In this document: positions 6,514 through 14,580 of the stretch, one piece after another
How positions within the stretch are numbered: the stretch's first letter is position 1
Layout: each line of letters opens with the position of its first letter
Assembly: GCF_000025285.1 (NCBI RefSeq)
Contig: NC_013741.1
Coordinates: 1,364,001 to 1,428,000 of the forward strand
Direction: 5' to 3'
Length of the DNA stretch: 64,000 nt
From: Archaeoglobus profundus DSM 5631
GTDB taxonomy: Archaea; Halobacteriota; Archaeoglobi; Archaeoglobales; Archaeoglobaceae
Notes under the pieces: generated by a model
Databases searched by the model: none
The model's input: the letters and a program-made list of their open reading frames with translations, nothing else
What the model was told of the DNA's origin: nothing
Position numbers and translations under genes: made by a program

Positions 6514-6942
6514 TTACCACCTCTCAAAACTCCTTTTCATGGAAGGAGCATGATAAACAAAATTCTTCAATAGGAAACGTCTCAGCTCTCTGTAATCACC
6601 CACAAAAACAGGTTCTTCCCGTTCAAAGTTGTAGTAATGTAATCTTGGGAATCTGATGTTCAAAGGAACGTCATAAACTGTAACTTCCTCCTCGACATCG
6701 TCAACAAACAGGAGTAGAAGTGGTGTGTTTAAGGCGGTTGCCACTCTCTTAAGGGTTATAAGCTGATAAATACTGCAGAAGTGCCGGGAAGTATGTTTCT
6801 CCTCTGCAACTAACCTTATACTGTTTCCAACTTCAAGAACGTAATCGATGTTTGTGATGACAATTCCATCATCAGTTTGAACTCCATTCAACGCTTTATG
6901 GAGGGAATTTTCAAGAAATTGTCCACAATACGGGCATCTCAT
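6514..6942 (-). CDS. Zinc-finger protein with possible PD-(D/E)XK nuclease fold
   Basis: The 142-residue product opens with MRCPYCGQ, a zinc knuckle. It then has ITNIDYVLEVGNSIRLVAEEKH, compatible with the D...(D/E)xK core of PD-(D/E)XK nucleases, followed by a helix and the strand LLLLFVDDVEEE. The start codon overlaps the PrimPol stop (ATGA), so it is co-expressed with the replication protein. Nuclease activity is a guess from the motif; the catalytic set would be D33, E48 and K49. Confidence 0.5.
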   Translation of the reverse strand: MRCPYCGQFLENSLHKALNGVQTDDGIVITNIDYVLEVGNSIRLVAEEKHTSRHFCSIYQLITLKRVATALNTPLLLLFVDDVEEEVTVYDVPLNIRFPRLHYYNFEREEPVFVGDYRELRRFLLKNFVYHAPSMKRSFERW

Positions 6943-9900
6943 GGCGAATCGACCTCTTTAACTTCCCCTTCATCAATTCCAATATCAAACTCAGAATCAA
7001 TCTCAAATTCCTCCTCGCTATTCGAATCGACAGGAATGAGAAATCCCTTGACTTCTGGGTGAAGAGATTCATAATCACTTAGAGGAATTTCGAGAACTTG
7101 ACCTGTATCCGCCTTGTATTCCCGTCCATTCACTATGATGTGGACATAGTCAATTGCCCTAACTTTGATAGTCTCTTCAACATCTAACACAGCTTTCGGA
7201 AGTTTTCCACTCTCAACAAGATACTCAACTCTCTCCCTTACTGCTTGAACTGATCCAAACTCCTTCCTAACAGCTTTGATGAATGCTGATGGTAAGAGAT
7301 CGGATGGAACAGACTTCTTGAAGTCGTTGTATATTTGTAATATCTTGTTATCAATATCAGAATATTCTTCGTCCTTTGTCGTATCTTGGTTTACAGATTC
7401 CCGTAAACTTTGATCGTCATCAGTCGAATCTTTTTTCACACTTTTATCTTGCTCTTCATCCTGTTCTTCATGTTCTTTACCTTCGTGTCCTTCCTCGTTG
7501 TCTTCTTTAGCATCCTCTTTGGTAACAGATTCAACAAACTCATTCCAAGCATCTTCTTCCTTCTTCCTTAATCCCATTGCACTCTCAACGCTGAAATCTG
7601 AAACATCTGTGTCATCGCTATTGTCTTGGTCATCTTTCGGATTATCGGGAGATTCACTTTCGGAGTTTGATCTATCCTCATAGTCTCCGCTCAGGAATCT
7701 TACAAACCCCGAGAATGAAACCTTAATTGACTTACAGTTCCTACCGTTAACCCTGTGAACTCCATACTTCCAGCCAAATCTCTCAGCTAATGATTTGAGA
7801 GAGTCAATTCCTGTATCTTTCAAAATCCTCATGACTGCGCTTGTTATTACTACATCCTCTCCTCTCAGAAATGCCCATGGGACAAACCCTTCCTGTAACA
7901 ACGCTTTTAGTCTCCTTTCTAAGGTCGTGCTTGTGTAGAGGTCATTTTGATTTTCGCCGACTATTTCGATGCGCGATATGTAACGCGCATACAAGTTGTT
8001 GATACTCTCGAGCAATCTTGCCCTGATCTCCTCGTTTATCGTCTCATTAACCTCCTCCTCAGTTTCACCTTCATAGAATTCATTCACCCACTCTGGAACA
8101 TCTAACTCTGCAAACTCGAAAGCTTCTCTAAGTAGCTCGGTAGCTAAGACTTGCCAAGCTTCCTTTAGTCTCTCAGGATTCTCTGAGATTTTTTTGAAGA
8201 TAAAACTACCTAAAAACCTTAGATCTCCAAGTCTCGGGAGAACTTCCTCTGTGAACTTCTCTATTTCATGTTGAGGAATTTCATCTGACAGAGAGAAATG
8301 GATTCCAAAAAACCGTTTTCTTACAGCACCTGTGCCGTCCAATGGTAGTTGTCCGTTCATGGTCATAAAGAATGGCGCTAACGAAGGAAACTCTATATAG
8401 ACACCGTGGGAGTGCTTTCCTCTTACGAAACGATTCTCGACAGCGCTTTTGTATTCCTCTAATAATTCCTTATTGTTAAATATCCCCTCAACCTCATTAA
8501 CAACAACAGGGAAGGTCGTCAAGCTTCTTAATCTTCCATGCTTTGCCTTTGTATCAGCATCACCGCTTCCCCTGACAATCCTTCCCTCTTCGGGAGGATT
8601 CCAAATAGACAAAATTATCTGAGCTCCAATAGTCGTCTTTCCTGTATTTCGTGCTCCATAAGCTACTAAATCTGGGAAATGAACCGCTATTGTCCCTCTA
8701 ATCTGCTTGATTGCGTAGGCAAACGGTGCAATTAATCCCCATTTGATCATTGTCGTGAATCTTTTTCCCGCTTTGCTATACCACTTAGTTCTAAGTTCAT
8801 CTAAGAGCTTGAGAGCTTTAGCCAAATCTTCTTTGGAGAATTCTTCAGGTTGCCATTTTACTGCCTTGATTTGTCCGTTGATGTAATAGAATCCCGGCTT
8901 TTCAAGCTCTCTTCTTATTTCCGCTTTTCCCTTCCTGATGAATGCTGAAATTATGGATGAGAGCGCATCCCTAAGTAATCTGGAATGTTTCACAACGCCC
9001 TCTGATTGCAGTCTCGAAATTACAACATCAAGCTCAGCCGGTCCTATTGTTAGGTTCCTAAATCCATGGAATTCGATTTCAAACTTAGTAAGTCCTCCAA
9101 GAGGATCTTCATAAACAACAACCTTGACAGGACAAATCTCCGCCACTATCTTCTCGTAAACGATTCCTCCGCTCTTATCTTCAAACGCTCTTGCAATAAT
9201 CCCTCTCTTCGGGTTTGCCACATAGTAAGCTTTCTTCCTAAAGTCGATCAAGGAGAAGATCGAATCTTTGAAAGGAGAAGATTTGCCAAGTATTTCTTCA
9301 AGATTTCTGATCAAATCTAAAGCTCTTTCCTCTCCTAACAATGTTTCTGCTATTTCTTGTAATCCTGCTTTGCCCTTGAGTTCCTCCTCAGTTGGAGGAT
9401 TGCCTCTCAATCCGTAGGTCCTATCCAAGACATAAAGCCTAAGATTTAGTTCCTCATCTTTCTCTGCTAAGAGTTCAACGATCTTTCGAGCGGAATTGTA
9501 GCTTACCCCTGCTTTTTTAAGCCATCCCGTTAGAGAGAAGACGACTAAATCGCGATAACCGACCTTGTAAATCGGTCTGAGGATATTAACGATCTCAACG
9601 ATCTTGCTCTCCTCTAATTCCCTTCCTTCCCCATCTTTAACCTCAACTCTTGGAATAGTCCTCTTTTTACCCTCTAAAAAGCTGAGAAGTGTTTGATATT
9701 CCTCCCAAGTTAATTCAGCGATCTCTTCCGGCTTGTGAACAAATCTGTAAACCTTTCCCGAGGGATGCGGAGATGGAGGAGCAACAACGTATCCTCCATT
9801 AGCCCGTATATCAACTCCCGGTCGGATACCAATCCTATTAGTGAATTTGTTGGGATCAGGATTCTTCACCTTGAGATAGTAGTGGAACCCCTTCCCTGTC

Positions 9901-10262
9901 TCGACAATCCATGTATCTAAGATCTTGCCGTAGAGATCAGGATGCTTGTCCGCTAATTCTGCTAATACTTCACTCATAACCTCTCTTGAATCAAAGTCGA
10001 CAACCGTTAAATTGCCCGAAATTTCACCTGTAACAATAGCTAAACCAAGTTTGTTCCCCTTCCTTAGAGCTGGAAAATCGGGATGTTTAAACCACTTTTC
10101 AAGCTCTTCTAAAGTTGGACGTCTCTGCTGGAACTCTTTCCATTCTACTGCCGAGATTTTGTTGCCTTTCGGATTATTCTCCGAGGGAGGAACAATTATG
10201 ACAGGGATAACGCTGAATCCTTGCTCTAAATAGTGTTTTGCCCACTCAAATAAGTCTGCCAT
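6939..10262 (-). CDS. PrimPol-helicase replication protein
   Basis: This 1,107-residue protein begins with a primase-polymerase domain (about residues 1-200) with catalytic D89-F-D91, H127 in GFHYYLKV and D151 in GVDIRANGGYVVAPPS. A helicase domain follows with Walker A GARNTGKT (536-543), Walker B VVVNEVE near 590, sensor FFMTMN and an arginine-finger-like AVRKRFF. Residues about 840-1000 are an acidic Ser/Asp/Glu-rich linker before a final folded part. The architecture is that of pRN1 ORF904-type replicases, which prime and unwind archaeal plasmids. A strong AGGGAGGTG site precedes the ATG. It is far larger than any other gene in Element 1. Confidence 0.9.
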   Translation of the reverse strand: MADLFEWAKHYLEQGFSVIPVIIVPPSENNPKGNKISAVEWKEFQQRRPTLEELEKWFKHPDFPALRKGNKLGLAIVTGEISGNLTVVDFDSREVMSEVLAELADKHPDLYGKILDTWIVETGKGFHYYLKVKNPDPNKFTNRIGIRPGVDIRANGGYVVAPPSPHPSGKVYRFVHKPEEIAELTWEEYQTLLSFLEGKKRTIPRVEVKDGEGRELEESKIVEIVNILRPIYKVGYRDLVVFSLTGWLKKAGVSYNSARKIVELLAEKDEELNLRLYVLDRTYGLRGNPPTEEELKGKAGLQEIAETLLGEERALDLIRNLEEILGKSSPFKDSIFSLIDFRKKAYYVANPKRGIIARAFEDKSGGIVYEKIVAEICPVKVVVYEDPLGGLTKFEIEFHGFRNLTIGPAELDVVISRLQSEGVVKHSRLLRDALSSIISAFIRKGKAEIRRELEKPGFYYINGQIKAVKWQPEEFSKEDLAKALKLLDELRTKWYSKAGKRFTTMIKWGLIAPFAYAIKQIRGTIAVHFPDLVAYGARNTGKTTIGAQIILSIWNPPEEGRIVRGSGDADTKAKHGRLRSLTTFPVVVNEVEGIFNNKELLEEYKSAVENRFVRGKHSHGVYIEFPSLAPFFMTMNGQLPLDGTGAVRKRFFGIHFSLSDEIPQHEIEKFTEEVLPRLGDLRFLGSFIFKKISENPERLKEAWQVLATELLREAFEFAELDVPEWVNEFYEGETEEEVNETINEEIRARLLESINNLYARYISRIEIVGENQNDLYTSTTLERRLKALLQEGFVPWAFLRGEDVVITSAVMRILKDTGIDSLKSLAERFGWKYGVHRVNGRNCKSIKVSFSGFVRFLSGDYEDRSNSESESPDNPKDDQDNSDDTDVSDFSVESAMGLRKKEEDAWNEFVESVTKEDAKEDNEEGHEGKEHEEQDEEQDKSVKKDSTDDDQSLRESVNQDTTKDEEYSDIDNKILQIYNDFKKSVPSDLLPSAFIKAVRKEFGSVQAVRERVEYLVESGKLPKAVLDVEETIKVRAIDYVHIIVNGREYKADTGQVLEIPLSDYESLHPEVKGFLIPVDSNSEEEFEIDSEFDIGIDEGEVKEVDSP

Positions 10263-10371
10263 ACTTCAACACCTCCCTAAGTAGGCATTTTTGTGTGAGA
10301 AAATCGCCACAAACTGAGGAGTCTGTATAACAGGAGTGTGGCAAATCCGAAAGCTTTATGACCTTGAACAT
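10246..10371 (-). CDS. Possible small cysteine-rich protein upstream of PrimPol
   Basis: A 41-codon frame (52 if begun at 10404) contains three cysteines in HSCYTDSSVCGDFLTQKC and ends 17 bases inside the PrimPol gene, which would couple the two. It fills the otherwise empty gap between the copG-like gene and PrimPol. There is no homologue I recognise; it could be chance. Confidence 0.35.
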   Translation of the reverse strand: MFKVIKLSDLPHSCYTDSSVCGDFLTQKCLLREVLKYGRLI

Positions 10372-10428
10372 CCTTTCTTTTCTAAGAGGAAGACACCCAA
10401 GCATTGGACAACACCTTTTTATTTTTCT

Positions 10429-10578
10429 CTAAGAATCTTTACAAGAAACACTCTTACTTTCAAGAGCTTCCGCGATGATTCTTCTTAGGACTGCTGAACG
10501 CGGATTTCTCTCTTTTTGTGCTATTTCGTCAATCCTCTTCAGTAAATCATCTGGAAGTCTCAACCCGACATATCCCAT
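10429..10578 (-). CDS. CopG/ribbon-helix-helix regulator
   Basis: The 49-residue product has the pattern MGYVGLRLPDDLLKRIDEIA followed by RSAVLRRIIAEAL, a classic ribbon-helix-helix fold. CopG proteins of this size repress plasmid replication genes; pRN-type plasmids carry one next to the PrimPol gene, as here. A GGGTGATG site precedes the ATG, and a TATA-like CTTTTAAACTT lies upstream in the shared divergent region 10579-10685. Confidence 0.8.
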   Translation of the reverse strand: MGYVGLRLPDDLLKRIDEIAQKERNPRSAVLRRIIAEALESKSVSCKDS

Positions 10579-10653
10579 ATGCCATCACCCAATGTTTTCA
10601 CTTGTGTTTAATTGTGTTGCTTTAAGTTTAAAAGGTTTTCGTTGAAAAAGAAA

Positions 10654-10663
10654 GTTTTAAATT
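10654..10663 (+). promoter_or_regulatory. TATA box for the rightward regulator gene
   Basis: GTTTTAAATT lies about 26-30 bases upstream of ATG 10686, supporting a leaderless transcript. The region 10579-10685 is the divergent promoter between the CopG-like gene and the putative winged-helix gene and is very AT-rich. Confidence 0.45.
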
Positions 10664-10685
10664 GTTTTAACTGTAAAATGTGGAT

Positions 10686-11381
10686 ATGGTCAGAGAAGCT
10701 GTCGAAAGACTAATTCAATTAATAGAAGAGGAAAAGATAGATTTTAGCGAATTTGAAGTTCTCCTAAGTGCAGAGGAAAAAACAATACTTAATGTCCTAA
10801 AGAGAAAGAAAAGAGCGATGAATATCAATGAAATTAGAAATACGATAATTGACGACTTCATCAAATTAATCAAATATTATGGACAGATAAAAGAATTAGA
10901 AGATAAGATTAGATCGTATAGCGAAGAAAGGAAACCTATCTACCCATTGCAACGAATATCGGAAAAAAAATACTCAAATCGCCTTAATCTAAAGTTTAAT
11001 ATTGACAAATCTTTTAACATAAAAGTTATAGATATTTCCTCCTTAGAGAATGAGCTTAACAATCTTAAGAGAAACAAACCACGAATGGAGTTTTGGGAAG
11101 GTGAGTTTGAAGACATACCTGAGCTGTTTATCAAAGTATATGAAGAACTTAAGCAGAGAAAGATATTGAAAAATGGGAAAATCCTTGAGAGGGATAAAAG
11201 AGTTGTTGCCGAATTAATCAACAAACACGGTATCGCAAGAATCCCATCTTACAAAACAATAGAGCGAATACTAACTGAGCTTGAGGCTGGAGGTCTTGTT
11301 GTGTCTCGACCAGATAGTGGTGGTAGAGGTAAAAAATTATACGCTATTAATCCTAAGCTATTGAAGAAATTAGAGGAATAA
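10686..11381 (+). CDS. Putative winged-helix regulator with coiled-coil middle
   Basis: The product is about 231 residues. The N-terminal part (FEVLLSAEEKTILNVLKRKKRAMNINEI, interrupted here) looks like a degenerate HTH, the middle is charged and helical, and the C-terminal part (about 165-231) has a winged-helix pattern: VVAELINKHGIARIPSYKTI, LTELEAGGLVV, then the wing SGGRGKKLYAI. It is transcribed away from the copG-like gene towards the iterons. A role in replication or partition control is inferred from position. Confidence 0.6.
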   Translation: MVREAVERLIQLIEEEKIDFSEFEVLLSAEEKTILNVLKRKKRAMNINEIRNTIIDDFIKLIKYYGQIKELEDKIRSYSEERKPIYPLQRISEKKYSNRLNLKFNIDKSFNIKVIDISSLENELNNLKRNKPRMEFWEGEFEDIPELFIKVYEELKQRKILKNGKILERDKRVVAELINKHGIARIPSYKTIERILTELEAGGLVVSRPDSGGRGKKLYAINPKLLKKLEE

Positions 11382-11400
11382 TCGAATGTTACTGTTCTTC

Positions 11401-11648
11401 CGCTACCTGCATAAAAAATATGTCAGGTAGCGCCTATCATGAATAACTAAAGGAGAGTTCTCCTCCCTTCTTTAGCCGAAAGCGAATTTTATAAGGGTAT
11501 CATATACTGCTACCGCGCTACCTCACTTATACACAAAACCCATACTTTGAATCCATAAAGTGAAAGTCAGGGTAGCGCAGGTAGCGCGGTAGCGGGTAGC
11601 AACTCAAGGTAAACCCAAAGTCGAGGTAGCGCGGGTAGCGAGGTAGCA
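11401..11648. repeat. GGTAGCG iteron cluster, candidate replication origin
   Basis: Eight exact copies of GGTAGCG or its complement lie at 11401, 11426, 11516, 11571, 11580, 11588, 11625 and 11634 (first base), and three GGTAGCA variants at 11508, 11595 and 11642. The first two form a perfect inverted repeat (CGCTACCTG / CAGGTAGCG). Several copies are spaced 8-9 bases start to start. The rest of 11382-11748 has no convincing gene. Such clusters bind replication initiators or repressors; an origin role is inferred from the intergenic position in an element that carries its own replicase. Confidence 0.75.
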
Positions 11649-11787
11649 GTTATAAACTAATATGTTATGTATAAAAGAATTGTAAAAAAGAAAAAGATTA
11701 TTCCTCTCTCTTAGCGGGAGGGATTTTCAACCCTACTGCCAACTACCTTTGGAAAACCTTATTTTATTCCCATATGATTATCCATGT

Positions 11788-12003
11788 ATGCCCCGCAAAC
11801 CTTCAGGTAGGATCGATGTATGTTTGCGCATTAAAGCCGATCTATATCAGCGTTTGAAGGAAATAGCCAGAGCTAAGGGCTGTTCTATTGCTGATCTCGT
11901 TGAACCAAAGCTTATTGAGCTTGTAGCGTTATATGAGGCAGGGATTGAAATACGCCCGGGCCGGGATTTGAACCCGGGTCGCGGGCTCGACAGGCCCGCA
12001 TGA
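11788..12003 (+). CDS. int: SSV-type integrase, N-terminal part int(N)
   Basis: The frame starts at the ATG of MPRKPSGRIDVCL and encodes an RHH-like N-terminal domain (LRIKADLYQRLKEIARAKG). It then enters the att repeat (RPGRDLNPG) and stops at 12003 in tRNA DNA. At the repeat it is in the same codon phase as the left-hand fragment, so excision restores a 335-codon gene from 11788-11993 plus 2010-2811. The frame is open to 11749 but that would lengthen the protein by only 13 residues. Integration therefore disrupts the gene, as in SSV1. Confidence 0.88.
   Translation: MPRKPSGRIDVCLRIKADLYQRLKEIARAKGCSIADLVEPKLIELVALYEAGIEIRPGRDLNPGRGLDRPA
11950..11993. repeat. attR of Element 1
   Basis: These 44 bases are identical to 1966-2009 and overlap the 3' part of the intact tRNA-Asp. 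The crossover lies somewhere within this stretch and its exact point cannot be read from the sequence. Confidence 0.95.
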
Positions 12004-12027
12004 TGGGCCGGGCTACACCACCCGGGC
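11953..12027 (-). tRNA. tRNA-Asp (anticodon GTC), integration target
   Basis: On the minus strand the acceptor GCCCGGG pairs with CCCGGGC, with discriminator G. The anticodon stem ends GCCCG after loop CTGTCGA, giving anticodon GTC. The T arm is CCGGG-TTCAAAT-CCCGG. The gene is complete because Element 1 supplies an identical 3' part. Confidence 0.96.
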
Positions 12028-12050
12028 TTGATCGCATTAGGTTTGTGAGG

Positions 12051-12060
12051 TTTTTAAAAC
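12051..12060 (-). promoter_or_regulatory. TATA box for tRNA-Asp
   Basis: Read on the minus strand GTTTTAAAAA lies about 25-30 bases upstream of the tRNA 5' end, the expected archaeal position. It remains outside the element, so integration leaves tRNA expression intact. Confidence 0.5.
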
Positions 12061-12112
12061 TTTTGCAACTCATTAGAAAGAGTTAAATAAATTGGTTTGA
12101 GCTTTGCGAACG

Positions 12113-12700
12113 ATGTTCAAGTGCGTTCAGTACAGCTGGGACGATGTCTACAAGCTTTGTAAGGAGCTTGCAAGGAAGATCAAGAATTCAGGATTTAAAC
12201 CAGATGCTATAGTGGCCGTTGCAAGGGGAGGATGGGTTCCTGCGAGAATTTTGGCGGACTTTTTGCTGATCAGGGAGCTATACAGTGTTAAGGCCGAGCA
12301 CTGGGGAATAGTTGCAACCGTAACTGGTAAAGCTAGGATAACGCAGCCACTCATGGTTGACCTGACTGGAAAGAGCGTCTTAGTTGTAGATGATGTTGCA
12401 GACACAGGTGAGACTGTGGAGATAGTTGCCCAGCATGTGAGGGAGAAGAATGCAAAAGAAGTCAGAACTGCAGTAATAGACTTCAAACACACATCCAAAT
12501 TTGTCCCGGATTACTATGCGAGAGAGATGGAAAAGTGGGCATGGATTGTCTATCCTTGGAGTATCTACGAGGATGTTAAGGATCTGATAGTGAAGCTTAA
12601 TGAGGGTGGAAATGCGGAAGAAATTGCCAGAAAGTTGGAGGAGAAATTCAACCTGAAGGTGGATCCTTCAGTCGTTGAAGAAGTTTTGAAGGATTGCTGA
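12113..12700 (+). CDS. Purine-type phosphoribosyltransferase
   Basis: The product is about 195 residues with the PRPP-binding signature VLVVDDVADTGET near residue 90 and the N-terminal AVARGGWVPARIL hood segment of xanthine-guanine/hypoxanthine phosphoribosyltransferases. It would salvage a purine base with PRPP. The next gene, an adenine deaminase homologue, makes hypoxanthine, so the pair forms a purine salvage unit. A TTAAATAAATT element about 28 bases before ATG 12113 suggests leaderless transcription; the TTG at 12104 is less likely. The precise base cannot be told from sequence. Confidence 0.82.
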   Translation: MFKCVQYSWDDVYKLCKELARKIKNSGFKPDAIVAVARGGWVPARILADFLLIRELYSVKAEHWGIVATVTGKARITQPLMVDLTGKSVLVVDDVADTGETVEIVAQHVREKNAKEVRTAVIDFKHTSKFVPDYYAREMEKWAWIVYPWSIYEDVKDLIVKLNEGGNAEEIARKLEEKFNLKVDPSVVEEVLKDC

Positions 12701-12739
12701 TTTCACAAACGTCAAATATTTTGATTACTTCTTACGATC

Positions 12740-14425
12740 ATGCAAGTTGAAGAGCTAAAAAAGCTGATAGATGTAGCTTCTGGTAGAAGAAAGGCGGATT
12801 TGGTTATAAAGAATGCCGAGATCGTGAATGTTCTGACGGAGGAATTTATCAAAGCGGATATAGCTGTTTGTGGTGATAAGATTGCTGGAATCGGTAATTA
12901 CGACGGAATTAAAGAGATTGATGCAAGCGGACTTTACGCAGTTCCCGGTTTGATCGATGGGCATACACATTTGGAGATGTCGATGTTAAGTGTTACCGAA
13001 TTTGCAAGGTTGGTTGTTCCTAGAGGGAACACAAGCGTAGTTGCCGATCCTCACGAGATCGCAAACGTTTTGGGTAGAGATGGGATAAGGGTTTTGATCG
13101 AAGAAGCAAAGACCACACCGCTTAAAGTGTTCTTCGAAGTTCCATCTTGCGTTCCCTCTTCACCGCTCGAGACACCCGGAGCTATTATAACTGCTGAAGA
13201 TGTTGCGGGAATACTTGAATGGGAGAGTGTCATAGGTTTGGCTGAAGTAATGAACTATCCCGGTGTTGTTAATTGCGATGAAGATGTTTTGAAGAAGATT
13301 GCCGTTGCTAAGGCTAAGGGAAAGATTGTAGACGGGCACAGTCCTATGCTTAGAGGAAAGGAGCTGAACGCATACATCTCATCTGGAATAGGCTCGGATC
13401 ACGAATGCATTGATGAAGAGGAGGCAATGGAGAAGCTTAGATTGGGAATGAGATTGATGATTCGAGAGGGATCTGCTGCGAGGAACTTAGAGTCTCTCTT
13501 GAATGTTGCAAAACTTGGAAATCGCTGGACTATGCTTGTAACAGATGGAGACAGAACTATCAGAGATTTGATGGAGAAAGGATACTTGGATTACTGCTAC
13601 AGGAGGGCAGTTGAAGAAGGGATAGATCCGATAAAGGCTTTACAGATGTGTACGATAAATCCAGCTGAGTATTTCGGAATAAACGCTGGTTTAATTGCTC
13701 CTTCAAGAATTGCGGATATTGTTTTGCTAAGAAACTTGGAGAAATTTGAAGTTGAGAAAGTTATAGCGAATGGTGAGGTTGTTGGCGAGATAAAAAGGGT
13801 GTACACCTATCCAGACTTCGTTAAGAGCAGTGTCAAGCTCAAAAAGCCGATAACTCCAGAGGACATTAAGATAGAGGGTAAGGGAGTTGCGAGGATAATC
13901 AAGGTGATAGAAGGTGAGATAGTCACCGGAGAAGATAGAGAATATGTGGAGGGAGTTGATGTGAACAGAGACATTCTCAAAATTGTAGTTGTTGAGAGGC
14001 ACAAAGCAACGGGGAACGTAGGGAAAGCGTATATAAGAGGATTTGGGCTTAAGAGAGGTGCGATAGCTCAGAGCATAGCGCACGATGCACACAACATAGT
14101 GGCTGTTGGTGTTAGAGATGAGGACATATGCAAGGCTGTAAACAGGATTGCCGAGTTGCAGGGCGGAATTGTTGTCGTGGATGGGGATGTTAAGGCAGAG
14201 TTACAGCTGAACATAGCTGGATTGATGAGTGAGGAGAGGGCTGAGGTAGTTGCGGAGAAGTTGGATAGAATACATGAAGAAATCAAAAGGCTGGGATGCA
14301 AGCTGAAGAGTCCGATTTTGGCTTTGTCCTTCATGGCTCTGCCGGTAATACCAAAGTTGAAGGTTACAGACTTGGGACTGGTTGATGTTGAGGAGTTTAA
14401 GGTTGTTGACGTCTTTGTTTCGTAA
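12740..14425 (+). CDS. ade: Adenine deaminase
   Basis: This 561-residue amidohydrolase contains VPGLIDGHTHLEMSM (metal-binding HxH), ADPHEIANVLG, VDGHSP and the aspartate in VTDGDRTIRD, in the order and spacing of the Ade family, and its length is normal. The enzyme deaminates adenine to hypoxanthine. It lies 40 bases after the phosphoribosyltransferase gene with little room for a separate promoter. Confidence 0.92.
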   Translation: MQVEELKKLIDVASGRRKADLVIKNAEIVNVLTEEFIKADIAVCGDKIAGIGNYDGIKEIDASGLYAVPGLIDGHTHLEMSMLSVTEFARLVVPRGNTSVVADPHEIANVLGRDGIRVLIEEAKTTPLKVFFEVPSCVPSSPLETPGAIITAEDVAGILEWESVIGLAEVMNYPGVVNCDEDVLKKIAVAKAKGKIVDGHSPMLRGKELNAYISSGIGSDHECIDEEEAMEKLRLGMRLMIREGSAARNLESLLNVAKLGNRWTMLVTDGDRTIRDLMEKGYLDYCYRRAVEEGIDPIKALQMCTINPAEYFGINAGLIAPSRIADIVLLRNLEKFEVEKVIANGEVVGEIKRVYTYPDFVKSSVKLKKPITPEDIKIEGKGVARIIKVIEGEIVTGEDREYVEGVDVNRDILKIVVVERHKATGNVGKAYIRGFGLKRGAIAQSIAHDAHNIVAVGVRDEDICKAVNRIAELQGGIVVVDGDVKAELQLNIAGLMSEERAEVVAEKLDRIHEEIKRLGCKLKSPILALSFMALPVIPKLKVTDLGLVDVEEFKVVDVFVS

Positions 14426-14500
14426 TTACCTTTTAGCTTAAGAGCGTAGCGTATGGTGAGTGTTATGTTTAAATTACCTGTCATCTAGGATATGAAGGCA

Positions 14501-14547
14501 ATGATGACAGGGCCCCTCTGACTGGTGATGAGGGTCTTGAGTGCTGA
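14501..14547 (+). ncRNA. C/D box small RNA (2'-O-methylation guide)
   Basis: All four boxes are present in order: C ATGATGA (14501-14507), D' CTGA (14518-14521), C' TGATGA (14526-14531) and D CTGA (14544-14547). The guides are 10 and 12 bases and the D'-C' gap is 4 bases, typical of archaeal dual-guide sRNAs bound by L7Ae, Nop5 and fibrillarin. A TATA-like TTTAAATT at about 14468-14475 lies about 25 bases upstream, and a T run follows at 14550. The targets, probably rRNA or tRNA, were not determined. Confidence 0.85.
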
Positions 14548-14580
14548 GCTTTTTATACAATTAAAGCGGATTACCCTAGA

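Larger units (their letters stand above)
1966..11993. mobile_element. Element 1: integrated plasmid/provirus in tRNA-Asp, 9,984-bp unit
   Basis: Two identical 44-bp direct repeats, offset by 9,984 bp, bound the element. They are the 3' portion of tRNA-Asp(GTC), which stays complete at the right end. Inside are the two halves of an SSV-type integrase, a VP1-like capsid-type gene and a prepilin-like gene, two AbrB-like genes, a PrimPol-helicase replication gene with small accessory genes, a CopG-like gene, a putative winged-helix regulator and an iteron cluster. No LamG spike, virion ATPase or arginine-rich proteins are present, unlike Element 2. Integration at a tRNA through a split integrase is established for Sulfolobus fuselloviruses and pSSV-type plasmids. 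The plasmid-virus hybrid reading is inference. Confidence 0.93.

Noticed and set aside
11401-11432. Inverted repeat CGCTACCTG/CAGGTAGCG as a terminator of the upstream regulator gene
   Set aside because: The arms are two iteron units found many times nearby and no T run follows, so an iteron role is preferred.
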